From positions 1 to 64,000 of the forward strand of contig CAVPPJ010000051.1 in assembly GCA_963707065.1 (NCBI GenBank): a DNA stretch of 64,000 nucleotides, in the 5' to 3' direction. The position numbers and the translations under genes were made by a program. This DNA is from Palsa-506 sp963707065 (GTDB taxonomy: Bacteria; Actinomycetota; Actinomycetes; Streptosporangiales; Streptosporangiaceae). The notes under the pieces were generated by a model. It was not told the DNA's origin and did no database searches. It saw only the letters and a list, made by a program, of their open reading frames with translations. Positions 17,573 through 25,074 of the stretch are shown piece by piece (the stretch's first letter is position 1; the number at the start of each line of letters is the position of its first letter).

Positions 17573-17929
17573 ATGCACGTCGTGACCGGTGGCAGCGGGT
17601 CGGCTGGACGTCCGGCGGGTGCCGTAAAAAAGGCCGGATCCTGCCGCGCGCGCCAGCCGCGGCCAGGCCCGGACGCCACGATCGTCCCGCCCGCCGGCCG
17701 GCCCGGCCACGGCATTGCGGCGGCCCTGCGGCGCCAGCCAGCGCGGATCGTGAACGGCCGGATCGATGGCGGCTACACCGGCGTGTTCGAGATCATCTGC
17801 CGCGCCTGCGGCGATCGCCCGGATCTGGACTACATCGAAGTCGTCCCCAGGCTGCAAGCGCTCCGCGGGCCTTACCCGCTGGCGGCGGGCCTTGCGGCGT
17901 ACGAGCGGCACATCGGACCGGCCAGCTAA
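17573..17929 (+). CDS. Small CxxC protein, paralog 1
   Basis: A 118-residue protein with a variable basic N-terminus and a conserved body: ATIVPPAGRPGHGIAAALRR, then GGYTGVFEIICRACGDRPDLDY and a C-terminal helix LRGPYPLAAGLAAYERHIG. The single C-x-x-C pair could bind metal with another subunit or be redox active. The gene about 240 bp downstream encodes a clear homologue. Such proteins are common and unassigned in actinobacteria. A long perfect hairpin follows the stop. The ATG is preceded by a G-rich ribosome site. Confidence 0.7.
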   Translation: MHVVTGGSGSAGRPAGAVKKAGSCRARQPRPGPDATIVPPAGRPGHGIAAALRRQPARIVNGRIDGGYTGVFEIICRACGDRPDLDYIEVVPRLQALRGPYPLAAGLAAYERHIGPAS

Positions 17930-17942
17930 CGGTGAAGCCGGG

Positions 17943-18004
17943 ATGCGCGCGGCCCGCATAGTTCTCCGGCCGGGGGCCCGGAGAACTGAACGGGCCGCGC
18001 GCAT
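17943..18004 (+). terminator. Long two-part hairpin terminator
   Basis: ATGCGCGCGGCCCG (17943-17956) pairs perfectly with CGGGCCGCGCGCAT (17991-18004), and inside it AGTTCTCCGG (17960-17969) pairs with CCGGAGAACT (17978-17987). It starts 13 bp after the stop of CxxC paralog 1. No U tract. Confidence 0.75.
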
Positions 18005-18168
18005 GACCGTCGCCGGCCATTCACCTGACCGGCACCGGGTGTTCGCCAGGCCGGCACTGGCCAGCAGGATCATGGCAGCTATAAAGGAAATCTGTTCTGC
18101 TCCAGACCCCGGCAGCGGCAGAAACTCGCCTGGGGCCAAGTGAGCAGCGCAGACATGGACATGCACTC

Positions 18169-18498
18169 GTGACCGGCACCGGACGGACTGATCAGCCGGC
18201 CAGGATGCCGAGCAGCGCTCGCGGCCCGGGGCCGGGCGTTAGTGCCACGATCATCCCTGCCGCCGGGGAACCCGGCCACGGCCTGGGGGCGATTCTGCGG
18301 CGCCATTCGATCCGGAGCGGGCAAGGCCGGGCGGACGGCGGTAACACCGCCCTGTTTGACCTGATCTGTTACGACTGCGGCGACGATCCCGGCCTGGACT
18401 ACTCGCATGTTCCGTCTCGGCTGCAGTGGCTCCGCGGGCCCCGGACGATGAAGGCTGCCCTCGCGGCGTATGAGAGACACCTCGGACTGGGCCGCTGA
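18169..18498 (+). CDS. Small CxxC protein, paralog 2
   Basis: A 109-residue homologue of the preceding gene: ATIIPAAGEPGHGLGAILRR, GGNTALFDLICYDCGDDPGLDY and AALAAYERHLGL align along the whole conserved body. Even the start regions are alike: copy 1 has ATG-CAC-GTC-GTG-ACC, whereas here ATG 18161 is one base short of being in frame (ATG CAC TC GTG ACC), so translation must start at GTG 18169. This suggests the true start of both may be the GTG. The gene is followed by its own hairpin. Function unknown. Confidence 0.7.
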   Translation: MTGTGRTDQPARMPSSARGPGPGVSATIIPAAGEPGHGLGAILRRHSIRSGQGRADGGNTALFDLICYDCGDDPGLDYSHVPSRLQWLRGPRTMKAALAAYERHLGLGR

Positions 18499-18519
18499 CG
18501 GACCATTCCGAGGGGAAAC

Positions 18520-18574
18520 GCGCGGCCTCGCTCACCCGGGCGTGGGGACTCCCGGGATGTGAGCGGGGCCGCGC
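18520..18574 (+). terminator. Hairpin terminator after CxxC paralog 2
   Basis: GCGCGGCC (18520-18527) pairs with GGCCGCGC (18567-18574), extended internally by CGCTCAC/GTGAGCG and CCCGGG/CCCGGG. It starts about 20 bp after the stop and also faces the 3' end of the leftward LOG gene, so it may work in both directions. Confidence 0.65.
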
Positions 18575-18619
18575 GCCGCCTCCCTGAGGTGGCGCGCGCG
18601 GCCGGGGGCAGGCCCGCGG

Positions 18620-19168
18620 TCAGCCGCGGGCGCCGAGGGGCTCGGCCGGATTGTCGAGCAGATGCTGCACGGCGGGGATCACGTCCTCGACCGAGTCGGC
18701 CACGACTGGCAGCGCCAGGTCCTTCTCATCGACAACGAGCTCGGTGCCGAATGCCGTGACCAGGCGGCGCCAGCCGGCTCCGACCAGCACCAGCCGTGCC
18801 GTGCCCGGCTCGGTCTGCGCGGCCGCCCACACCGCAGTGGCCTCGGCGAGGGTGCCGATGCCGCCCGGCAGCGCCACCGCGACCCGGGCGGCGAGCAAGT
18901 AGCCGAGCCGCTGGGCGTAGTCGTCGCTCCAGCGAAGCTCGACGTTGCTCTCGTCGGGGATCAGGTGCTGCCACGGCGCCATCGGCAGCCCCACGGTGCG
19001 GCCGCCCGCTGCCGCGGCCCCCCGCGAGACGGCAGCCATCAGCCCGCCGTACCCGCCGGTGATGACGGTCCAGCCCTGCGAAGCCAGCAGGCCGCCGAGC
19101 CGTCCGGCGTCGTCGTGCCGCGGGTCGCCCGCGGCGACGCGCGCCGACCCGAGCACCGCGACCTCCAC
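18620..19168 (-). CDS. LOG family protein (nucleoside 5'-monophosphate phosphoribohydrolase-like)
   Basis: A 182-residue Rossmann-like protein with both family signatures: VITGGYGGLMAAVSRGA and the catalytic LPGGIGTLAEATAVW. LOG proteins remove ribose 5-phosphate from cytokinin-type or AMP-like nucleotides; many bacterial copies are mislabelled lysine decarboxylases. GTG 19168 opens the first beta strand (VEVAVLGSARV); the longer frame overlaps the upstream gene and is rejected. It is the last gene of the leftward operon led by a GntR regulator, 49 bp after the phosphoesterase gene. Its contribution to that operon is unclear. Confidence 0.85.
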   Translation of the reverse strand: MEVAVLGSARVAAGDPRHDDAGRLGGLLASQGWTVITGGYGGLMAAVSRGAAAAGGRTVGLPMAPWQHLIPDESNVELRWSDDYAQRLGYLLAARVAVALPGGIGTLAEATAVWAAAQTEPGTARLVLVGAGWRRLVTAFGTELVVDEKDLALPVVADSVEDVIPAVQHLLDNPAEPLGARG

Positions 19169-19217
19169 GAGCCCGACCGGCCCGCCCGATGAACCCGGTG
19201 AACCTGCAGAGCCGGAG

Positions 19218-20171
19218 TCAGCCGGCGACAAGCTGGTAGCCACGGACGCCCTTCTTCGCGGACAAGTTGACGATGACCCCGCGCAGTACGCCCTCGCTGT
19301 ATTCACTGCCCGGGTTGAGCGCCAGGGTATGGCCGATCCGCGCCTCGCCGCGGGACTCATGGATATGTCCATGCAGGCTGAGCATCGGCTGGTACTTGGC
19401 GATCGCGTCGCGCACCGCCGAGCTGCCGACGCCGGTGATGATCGGCGACCCGCCGCTCATCTTCGGCCGGAATTCCTTGTCCAGTGCCATCGCCTGGTCG
19501 ATGGGCGTGTCCTTCGGCGGGACGTGCAGGTTGAAGATTGCCTTCCGCGGGTCGGCGAGCTTGGCGGCCTCCCGGTCGATCACCGCGGTCAGGTCGTTCT
19601 CGTCGAGTTCGCGCGGGGAGTCCCAGGGTGTCCTGTTCGAGTAACCGACCGAGATCATCGAGAACCCGCCGGGTAGCTCGATCACCTTCTGATCAGGATT
19701 GATCACCGAGGCGCTGCTGCCCAGCAAGTCGTCTACGAAGAAGGGATCATCGTTGCCGGGGGCGAAGATGCACTCGATCCCGGTGCCGGCCAGCCGGTCC
19801 TCGGCCAGGTCGATCCAGCGGCTCATGGTCTCGTTGATGAGCTTGCGGAACAGGTCGTCGACTCCGGCCGGGTTCTGCTTCAGCTCGGCGATCTCGTCAG
19901 GGGTCATCGGATGCGGGTAGAACCCGGCGTCCGAGATGAACTTATTCAGCCCCGCGAGCCCGTCCGCATCGACCACCCGCTTGCGGCCGAACAGCTGGGT
20001 GGAGAACTGGCCGCCAGGCTCCTCGATCACCGGGACGATCATCTTGCCGGTGATGTCGCCGCCCATCACCACCGCGTCAACTCCGTAGAACTTGCCGGCG
20101 TTCAGGAACTTGCGCAGGCACAAGTCAGATCCGTGGATATCGGTCGCGAAGAAGATCTTCGAATCCTTCAT
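19218..20171 (-). CDS. Metallophosphoesterase
   Basis: A 317-residue calcineurin-like phosphoesterase. The metal motifs appear in order: FATDIHGSD (D-x-H), VMGGDITGK (G-D), APGNDDP (G-N-D, Asp replacing the usual His) and LHGHIHES (G-H-x-H). Between the second and third motifs is an insertion of about 90 residues with HPMTPDEIAELKQNP, larger than in compact YfcE-type enzymes. No signal peptide. ATG 20171 has GAGGAG eight bases upstream. It lies 46 bp after the kinase-deglycase fusion gene and is probably co-transcribed, so a phosphorylated sugar or amino-acid conjugate is a plausible substrate, but this is inference. Confidence 0.85.
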   Translation of the reverse strand: MKDSKIFFATDIHGSDLCLRKFLNAGKFYGVDAVVMGGDITGKMIVPVIEEPGGQFSTQLFGRKRVVDADGLAGLNKFISDAGFYPHPMTPDEIAELKQNPAGVDDLFRKLINETMSRWIDLAEDRLAGTGIECIFAPGNDDPFFVDDLLGSSASVINPDQKVIELPGGFSMISVGYSNRTPWDSPRELDENDLTAVIDREAAKLADPRKAIFNLHVPPKDTPIDQAMALDKEFRPKMSGGSPIITGVGSSAVRDAIAKYQPMLSLHGHIHESRGEARIGHTLALNPGSEYSEGVLRGVIVNLSAKKGVRGYQLVAG

Positions 20172-20217
20172 TGGTGCGCTCCTCTTCCGGCGGCCCCGCC
20201 GGGCAGCCCGCGCGCGG

Positions 20218-22365
20218 TCACGCCGGCTCCCCGGTGGTCGCCCGGTGAATCGTCTCGTAGTGCTCCAGCCGGGCCGCCTCGCCCGGGAAGTTGTAAGACT
20301 GCTTGCCGCCAAGCCTGGCCAGGTGGAAGCCGACCAGCGCGGGCGGCAGGCACGCGGTGACCGGCGAGAGCTCCTCGGCCACCCCGGCCGCCAGCGGCAG
20401 CAGCAGCTCGCCGGGCACCGCGCCGGCGGGCGGCGGGCGGTCGCTGATCACCACCGGCCGGGTGCGCATGAACCGCAGCTCGGAAAGGATCTCGATGCCG
20501 CGATCGTGGCCGGCCCCGGACGGGTTGATCAGCACCACCGGGTCGCCAGCGGACGTCACGAAGTACTCCTCGTGCGCCCACTCCTCGAGGTTGGTCGCGA
20601 CGCCAAGCTGCTGCGGGCCCTCGAAGAGCTTCGCCGCCGCGAACCGGGCGGTCGCCTCGTTCGGGCCAGCGCCGAGGAACGCGACCCAGCCGGCCGGGAG
20701 CAGTGCCCCGGCGGCCTCGATCGCGGGTTCCCCGGCCGCCGCCAGGGTCGCCTCGGCCTGCCCCGGCAGCCGGGCAAGCTGCGCCGTCAGCCGGCCGATG
20801 TCGCCGCGTAGCCCGGCCAGCGCGGCGGCGAGCCGCAGCAGGGTGCCGAGCATCGCCACGTAGGTGGATGTGCCCGGCGAGAAACCCAGCGTGGGCACGT
20901 CCAGCGGCAGTACCTCGTCGCTGGCCAGCGCGAGCTGGCCGTCCGCGGCGTTGGTCAGCGCGACCACATGGTGACCGGCCCGGCGGGCCTGCACGGCCGC
21001 CTCGATCGTCCGGCCGACCTTGCCCGAGAAGGACAGGGCGATCACCGCGCTGCCGGGCGGCAGGGCCCGGGCCCGGTACCTGGCCAGGTCCAGCGCATGC
21101 ACCGGGTGCGCGGTCAGGCCTGAGTGCTTCTGGAAGGCCAGCTCGGCGGCCAGCCCGGCGAAGGCGGAGTCGCCGCACCCGGTCAGCCACAGGTGCTGGA
21201 CGCCGCGGGTGGCCAGCCGTTTGGCCAGTGCCGTGATCTGTCCGCCGGCATCGTCAAGCACATCGGAGATAACGTCCGGGATCATCGCTATCTCCCGGCG
21301 CATTACGTCGATGTCATATCGCCGGTCAGCCCCGGAACGCTGCTCGCCTCCGGCCGCAATTGCCCCGGCTTCTTTAACGAGCCCGGCCGTCCTCATGCCG
21401 CCCGCTGGCAGCCCGCCCGGCCGCGGGCTGATTTCGGTCGCCGCCGCGGCCAGCCGCCGTGCGGTCGCGGCGATGCCCGCCCGGTCGGTGCCCGGGCGCA
21501 GCAGCCGCAGGCTGCCGCTGCCGGTGATCGCGACGGCGGCCACCGCGGCGCCCAGCGCGGCCGACTCGACCACGCTCAGCCCGCGGGCCAGCCCGGCGGC
21601 CAGCCCGCCGCAGAACGTGTCCCCGGCGCCGGTCGAGTCGGCGGCCGTGGTCTCCGCGGCCGGCACGTGGATGATCCGGCCGTCATCCAGCACGTAGGCA
21701 CCCGCCCCGGCCGCCTTGACCACGGCCCGGGTCAGGCCGGCCGCGGCCAGCGCCCGGAGCCCGTCGGCCGGCCCGTCGGCAGCCACCAGTCCGGCGAGCT
21801 CCTCCTGGCTCGGCACGAACAAGCTGGCCGCGCTCGCGAGGGCGAGCACCCGGTCGGCTACGTCGCCATCCCAGGACTCGTGCGTGTCGACGGTAATCAC
21901 CGCACCCGGCGCCTGCCGCCGGGCATGCGCCACGATCCGTTCCGCATTAGCCAGCGGCATGGCGGCCACGTGCACGACCGCCGCCCGGCGCAGCAGGCCG
22001 GGATCGATATCGGCCGGCTCCGGCGCAACCTCAGCCGACCGTTCCGGCGGCGTCCGGTAGAGCCAGCTGCGCCGCCCGTCCGCCTCGTAGATCACCCAGT
22101 TCCGCACGGTCGGGCCGGGGATGTCGACCAGGCCGGTCAGGTCGATGCCCTCGGCGGCCAGCGCGGCCAGCGCACCCGGCGGGAAATCCTCGCCCCGCCG
22201 GGCGGCCAGCGCCGCCGTCGCGCCCGCCGTGACCACCGCCGTCGCGGCGTGCACGCTGTTCCCGCCCAGCATCCCCATCCGGGTGACGCCGGTCGGCAGC
22301 ACCACGTCGTCGATGGTCAGGTTGCCGATGACCAGGACAAGCTCACCATCCGGCGGGCTGGTCAA
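20218..22365 (-). CDS. Fused PfkB sugar kinase - SIS-domain deglycase/isomerase (FrlD-FrlB-like)
   Basis: One 715-residue protein with two enzymes. Residues about 8-310 are a PfkB kinase: VIGNLTIDDVV, the substrate glycine pair MLGGNSVHAA, and the ATP/anion-hole motif ADSTGAGDTFCGGL with catalytic base Asp249. Residues about 350-705 are a double SIS unit: LTGCGDSAFAGLAAELAF and ALSFSGKVGRT in the first SIS, FLGAGPNEATARFAAAKLFEG in the second. Glu582 (LFEGPQ) and His598 (EEWAHEEY) are 16 residues apart, the spacing of the catalytic pair in FraB (Glu214/His230) and GlmS (Glu488/His504). In E. coli, FrlD phosphorylates fructoselysine and FrlB cleaves the product to glucose 6-phosphate and lysine; here both activities would be on one chain. 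TTG start 22365 has AGGAGG at good spacing. A permease and GntR regulator lie upstream in the same operon. Alternative: amino-sugar kinase/deaminase. Confidence 0.85.
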   Translation of the reverse strand: MTSPPDGELVLVIGNLTIDDVVLPTGVTRMGMLGGNSVHAATAVVTAGATAALAARRGEDFPPGALAALAAEGIDLTGLVDIPGPTVRNWVIYEADGRRSWLYRTPPERSAEVAPEPADIDPGLLRRAAVVHVAAMPLANAERIVAHARRQAPGAVITVDTHESWDGDVADRVLALASAASLFVPSQEELAGLVAADGPADGLRALAAAGLTRAVVKAAGAGAYVLDDGRIIHVPAAETTAADSTGAGDTFCGGLAAGLARGLSVVESAALGAAVAAVAITGSGSLRLLRPGTDRAGIAATARRLAAAATEISPRPGGLPAGGMRTAGLVKEAGAIAAGGEQRSGADRRYDIDVMRREIAMIPDVISDVLDDAGGQITALAKRLATRGVQHLWLTGCGDSAFAGLAAELAFQKHSGLTAHPVHALDLARYRARALPPGSAVIALSFSGKVGRTIEAAVQARRAGHHVVALTNAADGQLALASDEVLPLDVPTLGFSPGTSTYVAMLGTLLRLAAALAGLRGDIGRLTAQLARLPGQAEATLAAAGEPAIEAAGALLPAGWVAFLGAGPNEATARFAAAKLFEGPQQLGVATNLEEWAHEEYFVTSAGDPVVLINPSGAGHDRGIEILSELRFMRTRPVVISDRPPPAGAVPGELLLPLAAGVAEELSPVTACLPPALVGFHLARLGGKQSYNFPGEAARLEHYETIHRATTGEPA

Positions 22366-22387
22366 CTGTTCCTCCTGCCTGGCGGCC

Positions 22388-24064
22388 TCACTCCGGCGGG
22401 ATCTGCCGGTAGGTGAGCGCGAGGTTGACGCCCTTGTTCTTGTTTACCTGCCACGCTACGGCGTACCAGATCGCGCCGATCACGATCGCGCCGATCATGA
22501 ACTCGAGCGAGAGCCTGCGGGTCACCGCGAACGCGGCGCTGACCGACGGACTGAAGATGAACATGATCATCAGGCCGCCGAGCGCGATCACCCCGCCGAT
22601 ACCGGCCAGCGTCACCGCGGGAACGCCCGCGATCCGGCGGCCGCCGCCGCTCTCCCAGACCGCCTTGAGCCGGTACGGGAAGACGATGCCCGCGATGCTC
22701 ACCACGATGAAGGCGGCGATCTGCGCGAGCAGCGCGCCGAGCAGGCTCGCTTCCGGGATCTGCACGAGGGCGAACAGCGCGATCTCGCCGGTGACGGCGC
22801 AGATCAGGATCGCCTTGATCGGGGTGTGGAACCGGTCGTTGACCGAGCCGAGCTGCTTGGGTACCACCCGGTCGAGTGACCACGCGAGCATGTAGCGGGT
22901 GGCCTGCAGGGTGGACAGCGGCGTTCCCATCAGCGCCCACAGGATGAACCCGACGCCGATGATCAGCAGCAGCGGGATGCTGCCGGTCAGCAGGCTGGCG
23001 ATCAGGTTGATGCTGGCCGGCACGCCGCCGGGCAGCGCCAGCTTGGCCGGGTCCGTGTTGTTCAGGAAGGACAGGCTGGCGGCCCAGTTATGGCCGACCG
23101 CGTGCAGGTAGGCCCACACGATGACGAGCAGCACGGCGCCGTTGATCAGCACGCCGCCGACCATCGCGAAGTACTGGCTGCGCGATGCGCGCTTGACCTC
23201 GCCGCCGATCTGCGCGGAGCCCTGCGCGTAGCCCACCACGAAGAACACCCACGGCAGCATCAGCAGGGTGCCGGTGAGGCTGAAGCTAGCGCCGTTTCCG
23301 GTGAATCCGGCCAGCCTCGCGGTCGGGATAATGGCGTGATAGGAGATCCCCTTGTTGGCGACGGCGAACGCGGTCCAGGCCTGGGCGATGTCGTGGCCGC
23401 GGAAGATCAGCAGGGCGGCCACAAACAGGACACTCAGCCCCGCGATGGCGAACAGCCACTTCTGCACCCGCCAGTACGACCGCGAGCCGTAGATGAGCAG
23501 GGTGGCGAACGCCAGCGTCAGGACCGTCCCGAACAGGATCACCCACCATTGCGTGGTGATGCCGAGGATGGTCTGCTTGGCGAGCAGGTCGTTGCTCGCC
23601 GTGATCCAGCCGGGATGCCCGGTGACGGCGCCCAGTGTCGTCATGGCGACCGGCGCGGCGAACGTCAGCGCGAACCAGGCGTTGAAGCCGATCCAGAAGA
23701 AGATCAGCCACAGCCCCTGGCTCCACGACAGCAGCCAGCCCACGAACGGGTGCAGCGCGCGGCTGACGAACACGTAGTCACCGCCTGCCCTGGGCATCGC
23801 GGCGGCGAACTCGGAGTACACCCACAGCAGGGTGAACGCCATGACCAGCGTGCCGATGACGATCGCCAGCAGCATGTTGCCGCCGGGGAAGTTACCGGGC
23901 GCCTGCAGCAGCAGGAAGATCGCGCCGAGCGCGACGTTCATGCCGAGCGTGTTCATGATCAGGGCGTCCCACTTGGACACCTCCCTGACCAGGCCGGTCG
24001 CATTCCGGACGAAGAGCTGCCCGTCGCCGGCGAAATCCGATGGGAGGGAGAGGTCATTTGCCAT
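22388..24064 (-). CDS. APC-family amino acid permease (FrlA-like role)
   Basis: A 558-residue membrane protein with twelve or more hydrophobic helices and APC-superfamily signatures: ALGAIFLLLQAPGNFPGGNM near helix 1, EFAAAMPRAGGDYVFVSRAL (the classic P-R-x-G-[GS]-D-Y motif) after helix 2, and a long C-terminal helix set. It would import an amino acid or amino-acid conjugate by proton or cation symport. It starts 11 bp inside the end of the regulator gene (ATG 24064 with GGAGG) and is followed after 22 bp by the kinase-SIS fusion. In E. coli the fructoselysine importer FrlA is also an APC permease next to FrlB/FrlD, so an Amadori compound is the best guess for substrate. Confidence 0.88.
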   Translation of the reverse strand: MANDLSLPSDFAGDGQLFVRNATGLVREVSKWDALIMNTLGMNVALGAIFLLLQAPGNFPGGNMLLAIVIGTLVMAFTLLWVYSEFAAAMPRAGGDYVFVSRALHPFVGWLLSWSQGLWLIFFWIGFNAWFALTFAAPVAMTTLGAVTGHPGWITASNDLLAKQTILGITTQWWVILFGTVLTLAFATLLIYGSRSYWRVQKWLFAIAGLSVLFVAALLIFRGHDIAQAWTAFAVANKGISYHAIIPTARLAGFTGNGASFSLTGTLLMLPWVFFVVGYAQGSAQIGGEVKRASRSQYFAMVGGVLINGAVLLVIVWAYLHAVGHNWAASLSFLNNTDPAKLALPGGVPASINLIASLLTGSIPLLLIIGVGFILWALMGTPLSTLQATRYMLAWSLDRVVPKQLGSVNDRFHTPIKAILICAVTGEIALFALVQIPEASLLGALLAQIAAFIVVSIAGIVFPYRLKAVWESGGGRRIAGVPAVTLAGIGGVIALGGLMIMFIFSPSVSAAFAVTRRLSLEFMIGAIVIGAIWYAVAWQVNKNKGVNLALTYRQIPPE

Positions 24065-24899
24065 GTGATCCTCCGGGATCAGGCGTGCGGCGCAGGGCAC
24101 CGCCAGGGGGCTGTGAATCGCTTTCCGGCGACGGCCGCCGGCTTTCGATCGCGAACCGGAATCGCTCCGGGCGATAGAGAACATCGGAGTACTCGACCGG
24201 GCGGTCCTGCTGGTTGCGGGTAATGCCGATAACCCTGAGCACGGGCGAGCCCGGTGCCAGGCCCATCAGCTCGGCGTCGCCGAGCCCGGCGTGGTCGACC
24301 TCGACGACGTTGTCGGCGGCGGTCATCTCCACGCCGTGCACCCGGGCCAGCGCCTCGTACAGGGAGCCCTCGCCGAGGTCCAGGTCCATCACGCCGCGGG
24401 CGTACCGTGGCGGCAGCCACGCGGTGAGCAGCGCCAGCGGCTCGCCGTCCAGCAGCGCGAGCCGGCGCAGGCACCATGCCTGCTGGCCGCGCAGCGCCAG
24501 CGCGACCGCGATCTCATGCACGGGACTGACGAACTCGCTGCTCAGCACCAGAACGGTGGGGTCCAGGCCCGGGCGGCGCACCGAGTCATGGAAGCTGCCC
24601 AGGATCTGGATCTTCTCGACCAGCTTGCGGTCACGGATAAAGGTGCCCTTGCCCCTGGTCCGGTTGACGTAGCCCTCTTTGGTCAGGTCGGCCATCGCCT
24701 GCCGGACGGGCGCCAGGCTGACGCCGAGCGCCGCGGCGAGCTCCCGCTCCCTGGGCAGCTGCTCACCCGGCTGCAGCCATCCCTCCTCGACGCCCTGCAG
24801 CACCGCGACCTTGATCTGGTGGTGCAGCGGCACCGGGCTGTGCCGGTGGACCGCTGCGGCCAGCCGTGATGGCACCGCGAGGTCGGCAGCAGGTGACAT
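24054..24899 (-). CDS. GntR/HutC-family transcription regulator with UTRA domain
   Basis: A 281-residue regulator. The winged helix-turn-helix comes first (PLHHQIKVAVLQGVEEGWLQPGEQLP, RELAAALGVSLAPVRQAM, GYVNRTRGKGTFI), then a UTRA effector domain (LRRLALLDGEPLALLTAWLP, VLRVIGITRNQQDRPVEYSDVLYRPERFRF). UTRA domains of this family bind sugar phosphates or amino acids. It is the first gene of the permease/kinase-deglycase operon, the same position type as FrlR. ATG 24899 sits where a consensus promoter would place the transcription start, so it is likely leaderless; the upstream ATG 24926 would fall inside the promoter. Confidence 0.9.
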   Translation of the reverse strand: MSPAADLAVPSRLAAAVHRHSPVPLHHQIKVAVLQGVEEGWLQPGEQLPRERELAAALGVSLAPVRQAMADLTKEGYVNRTRGKGTFIRDRKLVEKIQILGSFHDSVRRPGLDPTVLVLSSEFVSPVHEIAVALALRGQQAWCLRRLALLDGEPLALLTAWLPPRYARGVMDLDLGEGSLYEALARVHGVEMTAADNVVEVDHAGLGDAELMGLAPGSPVLRVIGITRNQQDRPVEYSDVLYRPERFRFAIESRRPSPESDSQPPGGALRRTPDPGGSHGK

Positions 24900-24905
24900 G
24901 ACAGA

Positions 24906-24933
24906 AGAATATAAAGTCATAATCAAATGTCAA
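24906..24933 (-). promoter_or_regulatory. Promoter of the GntR-permease-fusion operon, leaderless
   Basis: On the minus strand TTGACA (24933-24928) is separated by 16 bp from TATTCT (24911-24906). The expected start point, about 7 nt after the -10, coincides with ATG 24899 of the regulator. It lies in a conspicuously AT-rich island. Confidence 0.65.
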
Positions 24934-24937
24934 TGAC
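24916..24937. promoter_or_regulatory. Candidate operator overlapping the -35/spacer
   Basis: A 22-bp partial dyad GTCAT-N3-CA-N2-TG-N3-ATGAC (arms 24916-24920 and 24933-24937). It covers the -35 and spacer of the promoter just described, the expected place for autorepression by the GntR-family regulator. Not tested against other sites. Confidence 0.45.
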
Positions 24938-25074
24938 CAATTTTCGCCCGGTTAGCCCGGTTATGGCGGGGCAGAGTGGAGATCCGGGCCGTTAGCCGTC
25001 CGCTCTGGCCCGCATAGCGTGCTCTTCTGCTCAGCGCGCCGGCAGCTGGCAGTGACTCACGTCGGTCGATGAGC

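Noticed and set aside
20218..22365. Reading the fusion as GlmS-like glucosamine-6-phosphate synthase
   Set aside because: There is no N-terminal glutamine amidotransferase domain (no catalytic Cys2); the N-terminal half is a kinase, and the permease is of the APC type. An amino-sugar role remains possible but is less consistent.
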